Of a stretch of DNA of 21,502 bases, positions 1 to 6,276 are shown piece after piece. The notes beneath the pieces are model-generated. The model saw only the letters and a list, made by a program, of their open reading frames with translations, made no database searches and was not told the origin of the DNA. Origin of the DNA: Blastocatellia bacterium (GTDB lineage: Bacteria > Acidobacteriota > Blastocatellia > Pyrinomonadales > Pyrinomonadaceae); assembly GCA_003488005.1 (NCBI GenBank), contig DNND01000058.1:23217-44718 (forward strand), read 5' to 3'. Positions within the stretch are counted from its first letter, which is position 1. Every line of letters begins with the position of its first letter. A program made the translations under genes and the position numbers.

Positions 1-139
1 GGTGCTAATGAGATCGCTCCGCGACGACCCAATATGGTCTTTTGTGCAACGCAAAGCGAGACGCGACGCAACGATTTCTTTAGCGCACACCGCAACTCAG
101 AAACATTGCTCTTGGAAAAGTTTTGATGCGTAAAGTTAA
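1..139. other. left-edge stretch without a recognised gene
   Basis: I see no convincing coding region here. It lies downstream of the minus-strand secreted protein gene and could contain that gene's 3' untranslated region or the edge of a neighbour cut by the window. No clear hairpin terminator is visible. Confidence 0.4.
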
Positions 140-817
140 CTAAGGAACTGGCGAAGATGCCGGTGAGGCTTGTTCCGATGGCATCACTCGCGACGGATCA
201 GGTTTGTCAGGCGAAGTATGCACGTGAATGGCTTTCCAATCTTTTCCTACTCTTTTGAAAACCAAAGTCATCCGCCCGGTCGCTGTTTCCGGCGTTCCTT
301 TGTAAGTTTGCGACTGCGTCCATAGGCAAGTCACGATCGCGCCGTCTCGGCCCAGCATTGTGATCGAAACGTCGCGCACATCAAGTTTCACGTCCTTCAC
401 GTCGGCATAATAACTTTCGCGGTTCTTGCGCATCTGATCCCAACTGCGGGTTACGGTGCCATTGTTATTGAACAAAAGCAGGCGCGGGGAATTCAAAAAT
501 ACATTGGCCTGAGCTTTCGCGTCCGCATGGCGAATCCCGTTCACCAGCGCGTTGAAAGCAGCGATGACACTTTGCGAACCCGGCGTTTCGTTACCGGTGA
601 TCTTTGGTTTCGCTTCCGTGCGGCGAGCTGCCGGTGCTTTCGCAGCAGGTTGCTGAACATCAGTACTCGGCGTCTGTCTTGTTGGCGTTTTGGTAGGAAC
701 GGGAGTTCCGGTCGTGCGCGGACGAATCGATGGCGATGAATTTGTGTTTTGGGCCAACGTCGGGGAAGTTGCAACGGTTAGGACCAACACGAGAACGAGG
801 ATAGAACTACCTTTCAT
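140..817 (-). CDS. secreted SnoaL/NTF2-like (DUF4440-type) domain protein
   Basis: The 225-residue protein starts with a signal peptide (about residues 1-22, a long Leu/Val core ending in TLAQ). A Pro/Thr/Ala-rich linker follows (about 23-78), then a globular domain (about 80-205). That domain has the spacing of SnoaL-like/NTF2-fold proteins: a helix with VIAAFNALVNGIRHADA, LLLFNNNGTV, then strands ending in GRMTLVFKRVGKDWKAIHVHTS. The start ATG has an AGGAG about 5 nt upstream. The gene lies 57 bp downstream of gltX on the same strand and may be read through from it. The fold call rests on pattern only. Substrate and function are unknown, and export to the periplasm or cell surface is inferred from the signal peptide. 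Confidence 0.7.
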   Translation of the reverse strand: MKGSSILVLVLVLTVATSPTLAQNTNSSPSIRPRTTGTPVPTKTPTRQTPSTDVQQPAAKAPAARRTEAKPKITGNETPGSQSVIAAFNALVNGIRHADAKAQANVFLNSPRLLLFNNNGTVTRSWDQMRKNRESYYADVKDVKLDVRDVSITMLGRDGAIVTCLWTQSQTYKGTPETATGRMTLVFKRVGKDWKAIHVHTSPDKPDPSRVMPSEQASPASSPVP

Positions 818-874
818 AATTGCTCCTGTCTATTTTAATTTCGCCGGGAATTAATTTCCTGCAAACTTCGCAAA

Positions 875-2392
875 CTACACATCGCCGAGCGCGTTCATTG
901 CGTCAAACCATGGTACTCCACTGCGCAGTCTTTCAACAGAACGTTTTTGACCGAGAATTGCGAACACTTCAAACATCGAGGGTCCGACCGCCTGACCGGT
1001 CAGCATGGTTCGCGAACCATTGATTAGCAGACCTGCCTTTACACCGCTCTCTTCAGCAAAACTACGAAGCGCCGCCTCAGCATTATCGTGATTGAACGGA
1101 TCCAACTTCTCCAGTCGGTCAGCAAGTCCCGGCAGCAGCTCTTTAAGTTTAGGTTCCTTCCGCAGGTTTTTGTTGACGGCGGCTTCATCGAAATCAAAAT
1201 CGTCGGAAAAATAGGCGCGGCCCTGTGCCGAAAAATCCTTCAGCGTGTGAAAGCGCTGGCGGATAAGCTCGACGGCGTTCACAAACCAGTCGTAGTCATC
1301 TTCGTCATACTCTTCGCGCCACAGTTTGTTCGCGCGCAACTCCGCTTTGACCATTGGCAGCAAATCATCCACCGGCATAGTGCGAATGTACTCCGCGTTC
1401 ATCCAAAGCGCTTTTTCATCAGTCCAGTGGCGCGGATCGTTCTCCTGAAAATTGAAAACCGCCGGCGAGCGGTGGATGTGTTCCAGCGAAAACTCCGCAA
1501 TCAATTCGTCAACCGACAAAACTTCCCTGCCTTCCGCGGGCGCCCATCCCAACAGCGCCAGGAAATTCCGAAACGCCGCCGGCACAAAACCACGATCGCG
1601 ATAGGTGGTTAAGGAAACGACTTCGCCATGTTTGCGTTTGGAAAGTTTTCCCTTATTCGGCGCCAGGATTAGCGGCAGATGGGCAAAGTGAGGAAGACTC
1701 GCGCCCAGCGCCTGGTACAGCAGAATCTGTTTGTGCGTGTTGGTCAGATGATCCTGACCACGGATGACGTGGGTGATGCCCATCTCGATGTCATCGATAA
1801 CTACCGAGAGGTTATAAAGCGGATGACCATCGGAACGCAGCAGGACGAGATCTTCAATTTCAGCGTAGTCGCGCTCTTGTGGTCCATAGACCATGTCGTC
1901 AAAGTGCGTCTTGCCTGCGCGCGCAATTTTCAGACGTACGGCAAATGGTTCGCCGGCGGCGGCCCGCTTGTCTGACTCCTCCGTGGACAAATCGCGGAAG
2001 GGATTGCTGCGATGGTCCACGCCTTCCGCCGCATGTGCCCGCGCGCGATCGGCGATGCCTTGTTTCACGGTCGCATCGTTGCGCTCGGCCTTCGGCGTGA
2101 AGTCGCGATAGGCCTTTCCTTCGGCGACCAGTTTGTTGGCTGCCGCCCGGTGCTTGTCGGCGTTCGCAGACTGAAAAACTAATTCTTCGTCGTAAGACAA
2201 TCCCAGCCACTCGAGCCCGTCGATGATCGAGCGCGTCGACTCTTCAGTCGAGCGTTGTAAATCGGTATCTTCAATTCGCAGCAGAAATTTGCCGCCGGTT
2301 TTTTTGGCGTAGAGCCAGTTGAACAGCGCCGAACGCGCCGCGCCGATGTGCAGATAGCCGGTTGGAGAAGGAGCAAAACGTACGCGAACCAT
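875..2392 (-). CDS. gltX: glutamyl-tRNA synthetase (class I)
   Basis: This cytoplasmic enzyme charges tRNA(Glu) with glutamate; some relatives also mischarge tRNA(Gln). The 505-residue protein begins VRVRFAPSPTGYLHIG, containing the HIGH-type signature (HIGA, residues 15-18). It has the KMSKS counterpart KLSKR at 249-253, and RGQDHLTNTHKQ, LPLILAPNKGKLSKR and LLGWAP, all typical of GluRS. The C-terminal half is the helical anticodon-binding part. The region around residues 95-125 has no cysteines, so the zinc site found in some GluRS appears absent. The length is normal. No Shine-Dalgarno precedes the ATG: the upstream sequence is a 7-nt repeat array reaching within 3 nt of the start codon. 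Whether the enzyme is discriminating cannot be read from sequence by eye. Confidence 0.97.
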   Translation of the reverse strand: MVRVRFAPSPTGYLHIGAARSALFNWLYAKKTGGKFLLRIEDTDLQRSTEESTRSIIDGLEWLGLSYDEELVFQSANADKHRAAANKLVAEGKAYRDFTPKAERNDATVKQGIADRARAHAAEGVDHRSNPFRDLSTEESDKRAAAGEPFAVRLKIARAGKTHFDDMVYGPQERDYAEIEDLVLLRSDGHPLYNLSVVIDDIEMGITHVIRGQDHLTNTHKQILLYQALGASLPHFAHLPLILAPNKGKLSKRKHGEVVSLTTYRDRGFVPAAFRNFLALLGWAPAEGREVLSVDELIAEFSLEHIHRSPAVFNFQENDPRHWTDEKALWMNAEYIRTMPVDDLLPMVKAELRANKLWREEYDEDDYDWFVNAVELIRQRFHTLKDFSAQGRAYFSDDFDFDEAAVNKNLRKEPKLKELLPGLADRLEKLDPFNHDNAEAALRSFAEESGVKAGLLINGSRTMLTGQAVGPSMFEVFAILGQKRSVERLRSGVPWFDAMNALGDV

Positions 2393-2394
2393 TT

Positions 2395-2501
2395 GTCAGT
2401 AGTCAGTTGTTGGTTGTCAGTTGAAACAAAAAAGCCAGTAGTCATAATCGGTAATCAGCAGGAATCGTCTTCTACTGACCACTGACTACTGACCACTGAC
2501 T
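2395..2501. repeat. paired inverted heptamer arrays upstream of gltX
   Basis: Four 7-nt units at 2395-2422 (GTCAGTA, GTCAGTT, GTTGGTT, GTCAGTT) face four complementary-sense units at 2474-2501 (ACTGACC, ACTGACT, ACTGACC, ACTGACT). A 51-nt core separates them. The two arrays are reverse complements in sense, so they can pair into a hairpin. They fill the space between gltX and the tRNA-Ser gene, and no separate promoter for gltX is obvious inside. Confidence 0.8.
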
Positions 2502-2509
2502 CAGAATTC

Positions 2510-2600
2510 TGGCGGAGATGACAGGATTCGAACCTGTGAAGGGCTTTTGACCCTTAACGGTTTAGCAAACCGCCGCCTTCAGCCACTCGGCCACATCTCC
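2510..2600 (-). tRNA. tRNA-Ser (anticodon GCT)
   Basis: On the minus strand the 91-nt sequence opens GGAGATG and closes CATCTCC, followed by discriminator G and an encoded CCA. The D-arm reads GCCGAGTGGCTGAAGGC. The anticodon loop is TTGCTAA, flanked by GCGGT and ACCGT, giving anticodon GCT (reads AGC/AGU). A long variable arm (AAGGGTCAAAAGCCCTT) is typical of tRNA-Ser. The T-arm is ACAGGTTCGAATCCTGT. All stems close by hand folding. Confidence 0.97.
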
Positions 2601-2619
2601 GGCGAGCACGCGAAAAATT

Positions 2620-2647
2620 ATTCTAGTCGGCAGGTGAATATTGTCAA
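2620..2647 (-). promoter_or_regulatory. sigma70-type promoter of tRNA-Ser
   Basis: On the minus strand TTGACA (2642-2647) is followed after 16 nt by TAGAAT (2620-2625). Transcription would start near 2613, about 13 nt before the mature tRNA 5' end. The -35 box is a perfect match and the -10 box matches five of six. Confidence 0.75.
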
Positions 2648-2770
2648 GGCAGGTGTTGTCTTGAATCTAGTCCGATTTGAAATTAGAGCCTGCCGTCGAG
2701 CAGTTTCTTTTCAGTGTCCTGCCCTTGGTCACACCGCTTGACACTTTGTGATGAGAAGCGCTGCTGCCTT

Positions 2771-3100
2771 CTAGTATTGAACGCAAACAGTGCCCACGTA
2801 GGAGCATGGACTGCAACTATTATTACCCGGGTATTGCCCTTCGTAGCAAAGGCATTCAATCCAGCATTCTTCACCCGAGCCCGGACTGTGATCTCCATGG
2901 TAGTGAGTTACATTGGGCTTATCCACGCATTTACCGTCTACGGTGTGCTGCCACGGATGCGCTTTCTCGCATTTGTCCTCCTCCTGCACTACGGGAGATG
3001 AAGCTGTCCAGGCGCGGTTTTCGCGTGCGAGCGGAGTAGTCAAGAGGTACGTTGCCAATCCGAAGACCAGCAAGATCGCGAAACGTAAGGTCAATTTCAT
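2771..3100 (-). CDS. small secreted cysteine-rich protein, unrecognised family
   Basis: The 109-residue protein has an N-terminal signal peptide (about residues 1-25, hydrophobic FAILLVFGLATYLL). The mature part contains eight cysteines: two in the EDKCEK...DGKC segment and six in the C-terminal 35 residues (EECWIECLCYEG, NNSCSPCSYVGTVC). An even count in an exported protein suggests four disulfides. It also has several histidines and acidic residues (HYHGDHSPG). The ATG is preceded by a good GGAGG about 7 nt upstream, which supports real translation. It stands alone between the tRNA and the phosphatase gene. I recognise no family; a disulfide-stabilised surface, inhibitor-like or metal-binding peptide are all possible. 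Confidence 0.7.
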   Translation of the reverse strand: MKLTLRFAILLVFGLATYLLTTPLARENRAWTASSPVVQEEDKCEKAHPWQHTVDGKCVDKPNVTHYHGDHSPGSGEECWIECLCYEGQYPGNNSCSPCSYVGTVCVQY

Positions 3101-3251
3101 TTGTGAGCCTCCAAGGTTTGAGAGGTTGAGAGACTTACGAGGAACAGACGACTTATATCACACGCTATGGCAAATGGATATGGTGACGGTGAAGCCGGCT
3201 TAACCGGTTTGAAGGCAGTGGCTAAGCGTCTCTAAAAATTGACGATTTGGT

Positions 3252-4232
3252 CTAACTATTCCGGCGGATTGCCATCAGCGTTAAGTCGTCGGTTGGCGCG
3301 CGGCCTTCACCAAACGCGCTCAACTCGCGAATGCTCAGATCGATCAACGCACGCGGGGCGAGTTTCCCGTTACCTTCCATCAGCCGCGACAGACGGTCGA
3401 TCCCAAACTCGTTGCCGCTGCCATTCGTGAGTTCCGAGTATCCGTCAGTATATAGAAACAGCGAATCGCCAACGTCCATCTGGAACTTAGTGCAAGAAAA
3501 ACTCTCGCTGCAAAATACGCCGATCGGCAAACCGGTGGCAGCGAGAGCGCGCACGCTGCCGTTCTGAACTAACAGCGGCGGCAGGTGGCCGGCGTTGCAA
3601 ACTTCAACTTCACCGTTGCTGCCAACCCGCCCGCAAACCAACGTTGCATATTGCGTTGGCAGTGTGCTCTCGCAAAAGACGCGGCTGGCGCGCTCAACCA
3701 TTTGCTCGAGCGGCAGATTGATCGATATCAACGTGCGAAACATTGCCTGCAGGTGGGCCATCAACAGCGACGCCGCCACCCCTTTGCCCGAGACGTCGCC
3801 GACTACGAACATCCATGAACTGTCGTTGCCATTGATCAGATCGCAATAATCCCCACTGACCGCGCCGACGGGCTGGTAATGATATGCAACGTCCCAACCG
3901 TCAATGCTTTTGTAGGCCGTGGGCAGTAACCCCGCCTGAATCTGCGCGGCCAACTCGAGATCTTCTTCGAGTGCGCGTTGTTCCTTTGCTGACAAGTGAT
4001 CGATACAAACACGCGTTAACGGATCGGCGATCAACCTTTCTGTTTCGACCGAGTCGTGGCAGACCTCGCACAAACCATAAATACCAATATCCATGCGTTG
4101 CAGCGCGTCGTCCACTTCATGAAGCAGGCGCGTTAATTCGGCGGGACGATGAAAACCGTTTGCCGCCGCCTGTAACTTCTCGCGACGCTCGATTAATTGA
4201 TTGCGTAGTACGGGCTCGATTGCGGTAACCAT
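3252..4232 (-). CDS. SpoIIE/RsbU-type PP2C phosphatase with N-terminal DksA/TraR-like zinc finger
   Basis: The 326-residue protein has two parts. Residues 1-90 are a helical segment (LRNQLIERREKLQAAANGF, LHEVDDALQRMDIGIYGLC) like the DksA/TraR coiled coil. It leads to a zinc-finger-like C55-EV-C58 and C76-ID-H79, where classical DksA has Cys as fourth ligand. Residues 91-323 are a SpoIIE-type serine phosphatase: LAAQIQAGLLP, VGAVSGDYCD, VGDVSGKGVAASLLMA, CNAGHLPPLL, LYTDGYSEL and TDDLTLMA. These supply the metal-binding Asp residues D128, D146, D263 and D315/D316. Such enzymes usually dephosphorylate anti-sigma antagonist proteins in partner-switching pathways. A GGAAGGA lies about 8 nt before the ATG. 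arsR ends only 19 bp upstream on the same strand, so the two are probably co-transcribed. The partner protein is not in this window. Confidence 0.9.
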   Translation of the reverse strand: MVTAIEPVLRNQLIERREKLQAAANGFHRPAELTRLLHEVDDALQRMDIGIYGLCEVCHDSVETERLIADPLTRVCIDHLSAKEQRALEEDLELAAQIQAGLLPTAYKSIDGWDVAYHYQPVGAVSGDYCDLINGNDSSWMFVVGDVSGKGVAASLLMAHLQAMFRTLISINLPLEQMVERASRVFCESTLPTQYATLVCGRVGSNGEVEVCNAGHLPPLLVQNGSVRALAATGLPIGVFCSESFSCTKFQMDVGDSLFLYTDGYSELTNGSGNEFGIDRLSRLMEGNGKLAPRALIDLSIRELSAFGEGRAPTDDLTLMAIRRNS

Positions 4233-4251
4233 TTCGTGATTCCTTCCTGCT

Positions 4252-4644
4252 TCAGGCGGTCATGCTGGCGGGTCGTGGAGCTCTTTGCAGTTGTACTGGA
4301 AGCCGTGTTGCGCAACATATCTTTTGCAAGCGGGAACGATCGCTTTGCATCGCCGGATGGCCGGCCAGCCAGGTTCTCACTTCGCGAAAAATTCTGGCGG
4401 CGTGCGGGTCGCGCGGTTCCGTGATCCGATAGTGAATCCACTTACCCTCGCGTCGCGCTGAAACCACACCGGCTCTTTTCAAGTAAGCGAGATGCCGGGA
4501 GATTTTCGGCTGATTAATCTTCAGAACTTCGACGAAGAAACATACGCATACCTCGTCCTCGCCGATGAGATTGATCAGTCGCAAACGCGTCCGGTCCGCC
4601 AGTGCTTTGAAGAGAAAAGCGATGTTGTCTTCGTTGTTTGCCAT
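4252..4644 (-). CDS. arsR: ArsR/SmtB-family metalloregulatory repressor
   Basis: The 130-residue winged-helix protein has the ArsR layout: FKALADRTRLRLINLIG, the metal-sensing helix EVCVCFFVEVL with C33 and C35, the recognition helix QPKISRHLAYLKRAGVVSARREGKWIHYRI, and a C-terminal helix. C33-V-C35 matches the ELCVCDL-type site of arsenite sensors. A second, vicinal pair C110-C111 sits in a C-terminal extension. Binding of trivalent arsenic normally releases DNA. A matching dyad lies in the arsN1/arsI divergent region at 5367-5388. No Shine-Dalgarno is evident. The gene is 166 bp downstream of arsN1 and 19 bp upstream of the phosphatase gene, all on the minus strand. The ligand (arsenite or methylarsenite) is inferred, not shown. 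Confidence 0.9.
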   Translation of the reverse strand: MANNEDNIAFLFKALADRTRLRLINLIGEDEVCVCFFVEVLKINQPKISRHLAYLKRAGVVSARREGKWIHYRITEPRDPHAARIFREVRTWLAGHPAMQSDRSRLQKICCATRLPVQLQRAPRPASMTA

Positions 4645-4810
4645 GCGTGTTTTAGGACGGTGTACCTGCAGTTATGTATTACGATTTTGAGCCACCAGGA
4701 GTTCCTTTTTCACCTGAATTTCTGGGCAATTTTTTGGTTGAATTTACTGGGAAATCGAGCAGAATTCTATCCGGATCATGCGTTCAAATTTGAGACCGCG
4801 ACCGCTGGTT

Positions 4811-5314
4811 TCAATCGATGCCTGCGGTGTCGCTACGCCGCTCCAGCAGGATCGTGTCGCGCCAGACGCCCTTCATCTTCCCGATGCGTTCTCGCCGGCC
4901 GACTTCGCGAAAGCCGCAGGACTTATGCAGCGCCACACTGGCGGTGTTTTCCGGAAAAACGTTGGCCTGAAGTGTCCAAATTCCGTTGGCTTCCGAATCG
5001 GTGATCAGCCTCTGCAATAAGGCGCGACCGACCCCTAAACCACGTTTCCCAGCGGCGATGTAAAGGCTGACCTCGGCCTCACCCGCATAGACCGCCCGGC
5101 TTGAAATGCGACCCAGAACAGCCCAACCAATTACCTGTCCGTCTGAAACCGCAACCAGCCGGGGGGCAGGGAAATGCGTTGCGTCCCAAGCCTCCCACGC
5201 TGGCGCCTCAGTCTCAAAAGTGGCATGACCGGTGGCGATTCCTTCGAGATAAATAGCCCGCACCGCCGGCCAATCGGCCTCACCGAGCGCCCTGATTTTA
5301 ATTTCCTTGTCCAC
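4811..5314 (-). CDS. arsN1: GNAT N-acetyltransferase, ArsN1/phosphinothricin acetyltransferase type
   Basis: The 167-residue protein is a single GNAT domain. It shows IRALGEADWPAVRAIYLEGI, ATFETEAP, a VIGWAVLGRIS strand, SSRAVYAGEAEVSLYI, the acetyl-CoA loop RGLGVG (91-96), NVFPENTASVALHKSCGF and the ending VGRRERIGKMKGVWRDTILLERR. This combination is typical of the PAT/ArsN branch, which acetylates the amino group of phosphinothricin or of the arsenic antibiotic arsinothricin. The neighbouring arsR and arsI favour an arsenical substrate. The start is GTG, directly after AGG, with a TATAAT only 6 nt upstream on the minus strand, so the mRNA may be leaderless. A general PAT-like activity without arsenic specificity remains possible. 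Confidence 0.8.
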   Translation of the reverse strand: MDKEIKIRALGEADWPAVRAIYLEGIATGHATFETEAPAWEAWDATHFPAPRLVAVSDGQVIGWAVLGRISSRAVYAGEAEVSLYIAAGKRGLGVGRALLQRLITDSEANGIWTLQANVFPENTASVALHKSCGFREVGRRERIGKMKGVWRDTILLERRSDTAGID

Positions 5315-5407
5315 CCTACAATTATATACGTCTTGACAGATATGTCTGGTCTGGCGTAACGTGTTTCACATTCGCTTATGCGAATATGAAATATAGAGGA
5401 GGCTGAC
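5315..5407. promoter_or_regulatory. divergent arsN1/arsI promoter region
   Basis: This 93-bp region separates the two start codons. On the minus strand TATAAT (5321-5326) lies 6 nt before the arsN1 GTG, with a weak CAGACA -35 16 nt away. On the plus strand TTGACA (5333-5338) is a perfect -35 for arsI, but its -10 (around GTAACG) is poor, as expected for a regulated promoter. GAGGAGG at 5396-5402 is a strong ribosome-binding site 5 nt before the arsI ATG. Confidence 0.65.
5367..5388. promoter_or_regulatory. putative ArsR operator dyad
   Basis: The half-sites CACATTCGCTT and ATGCGAATATG form a 22-nt dyad in which 9 of 11 positions pair. The core is ATTCGC-TTAT-GCGAAT. Size and symmetry match ArsR/SmtB operators. 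It lies just downstream of the arsI -35/-10 region and upstream of its ribosome-binding site, so a bound repressor would block initiation or elongation. No second copy was found in the arsN1-arsR gap. Confidence 0.7.
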
Positions 5408-5872
5408 ATGGAAAGCAAGCAAACTGTGCAGGCGCTGAAAGCGCACCTGGCGTTGAACGTGCGAAATGTGGAGCGAAGTATTGAGTTCTACAAAAAGATG
5501 CTGGGCATTGAGCCCAGCAAAGTGCGACCGGGCTACGCGAAATTCGATGTGCAGAATCCGCCGCTTAACCTGACTTTGAATGAGGCAGCCTTTGGCGAAC
5601 GTGGTGCACTGTCGCACCTTGGCATCCAGGTGGGATCGACCGATGACGTTTTGCAAACGCGCCGGCAATGGGCCGATGCGGGATTGATCACGCGCGATGA
5701 AATGCAGACCAACTGCTGCTATGCGACGCAGGACAAGACCTGGGTGCAGGATCCCGACGGCAACGAATGGGAAGCGTTCGTGGTCCTAAAGGACAATCTG
5801 GAATCCAGCAGTCTGTGCTGCGCGACGAGTGAGCCGCAAACTGTGAGCATCGGCCGCGAAACTGTGGCATAG
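5408..5872 (+). CDS. arsI: ArsI/CadI-type metalloenzyme, organoarsenical C-As lyase
   Basis: The 154-residue protein is a vicinal-oxygen-chelate (glyoxalase-fold) dioxygenase-type enzyme. ArsI breaks the carbon-arsenic bond of trivalent methyl- and aryl-arsenicals, releasing arsenite. The expected iron ligands are present: H13 (KAHLALNV), H70 (LSHLGIQV) and E122 (NEWEAF). The vicinal cysteine pair that binds trivalent arsenic is C103-C104 in QTNCCYATQDKTWVQDPDG. Spacing between these residues fits the characterised ArsI enzymes. Another CC pair is at 137-138 in the tail. It has a strong ribosome-binding site and an ArsR-type dyad upstream and diverges from arsN1. A cadmium-related CadI role is the main alternative, but the arsR/arsN1 context favours arsenic. 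Confidence 0.9.
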   Translation: MESKQTVQALKAHLALNVRNVERSIEFYKKMLGIEPSKVRPGYAKFDVQNPPLNLTLNEAAFGERGALSHLGIQVGSTDDVLQTRRQWADAGLITRDEMQTNCCYATQDKTWVQDPDGNEWEAFVVLKDNLESSSLCCATSEPQTVSIGRETVA

Positions 5873-5948
5873 ACTTTTAGTTTGAGCTGGTTGGGGAGGT
5901 AGAGATTTAAGTAACCTCTGATAATCCGAATTGGATAAGATCAGTCTT
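5873..5948. other. arsI 3' flank before the hairpin element
   Basis: This is a short non-coding stretch between the arsI stop and the repeat element. No gene and no clear terminator hairpin with a T-tract were seen. Confidence 0.4.
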
Positions 5949-6133
5949 TCGACGCGTAGCGTCCGCGCGAATTTAGCCCGGCCTTTCTAAGGCCGGGAAT
6001 GGTCAAGAAAGTATTTGCGTCGCATAGCGACGCTTGAAACCGGACTCAATCGTCGCTACGCGACGAGAACAAGGAAGGACCTGATCCCGGCGTTGAAACG
6101 CCGGGCTAAAGTCGTACCGACGCTACGCGTCGA
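5949..6133. mobile_element. MITE/REP-like multi-hairpin element, non-coding
   Basis: The 185-bp element is bounded by 34-nt inverted repeats (5949-5982 and 6100-6133). These share GCCGGGCTAAA and GACGCTACGCGTCGA, separated by eight variable bases. Inside are four hairpins: 5977-5997 (9-bp stem, 3-nt loop), 6017-6033 (GCGTCGC-ATA-GCGACGC), 6051-6065 (CGTCGC-TAC-GCGACG) and 6086-6105 (CCCGGCGT-TGAA-ACGCCGGG). There is no transposase, so it would depend on an enzyme elsewhere. Whether it is dispersed in the genome cannot be tested here. Confidence 0.7.
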
Positions 6134-6194
6134 GGACTCGATCATAGCTTCCTTTAGTCTGCGCCACCTAGTATGTGCTGTGGTTGGGAAACTA

Positions 6195-6207
6195 CAGACT
6201 TCAAGTC
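6195..6207. repeat. short palindrome beside the hairpin element
   Basis: AGACTT-C-AAGTCT forms a perfect 6-bp stem with a one-base centre, within the non-coding stretch between the MITE-like element and the Spy-like gene terminator. It may belong to a further small repeat. The function is unknown. Confidence 0.4.
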
Positions 6208-6220
6208 TATGCCACAAAGA

Positions 6221-6252
6221 AAAGCCTGGACACGCATCGGTGTCCAGGCTTT
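6221..6252. terminator. hairpin terminator of the Spy-like gene, probably bidirectional
   Basis: AAAGCCTGGACAC (6221-6233) and GTGTCCAGGCTTT (6240-6252) form a perfect 13-bp stem with a 6-nt loop. It sits 24 nt past the stop of the minus-strand Spy/CpxP-like gene. A-rich and T-rich ends on both sides allow function in both directions, so it would also stop transcription coming from arsI. Confidence 0.8.
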
Positions 6253-6276
6253 GTTCGTGGTGGATAAGTTTGCGGC

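Noticed and set aside
1088..1612. Plus-strand open frame of 174 codons
   Set aside because: It is antisense to gltX, with no ribosome-binding site and no motif.
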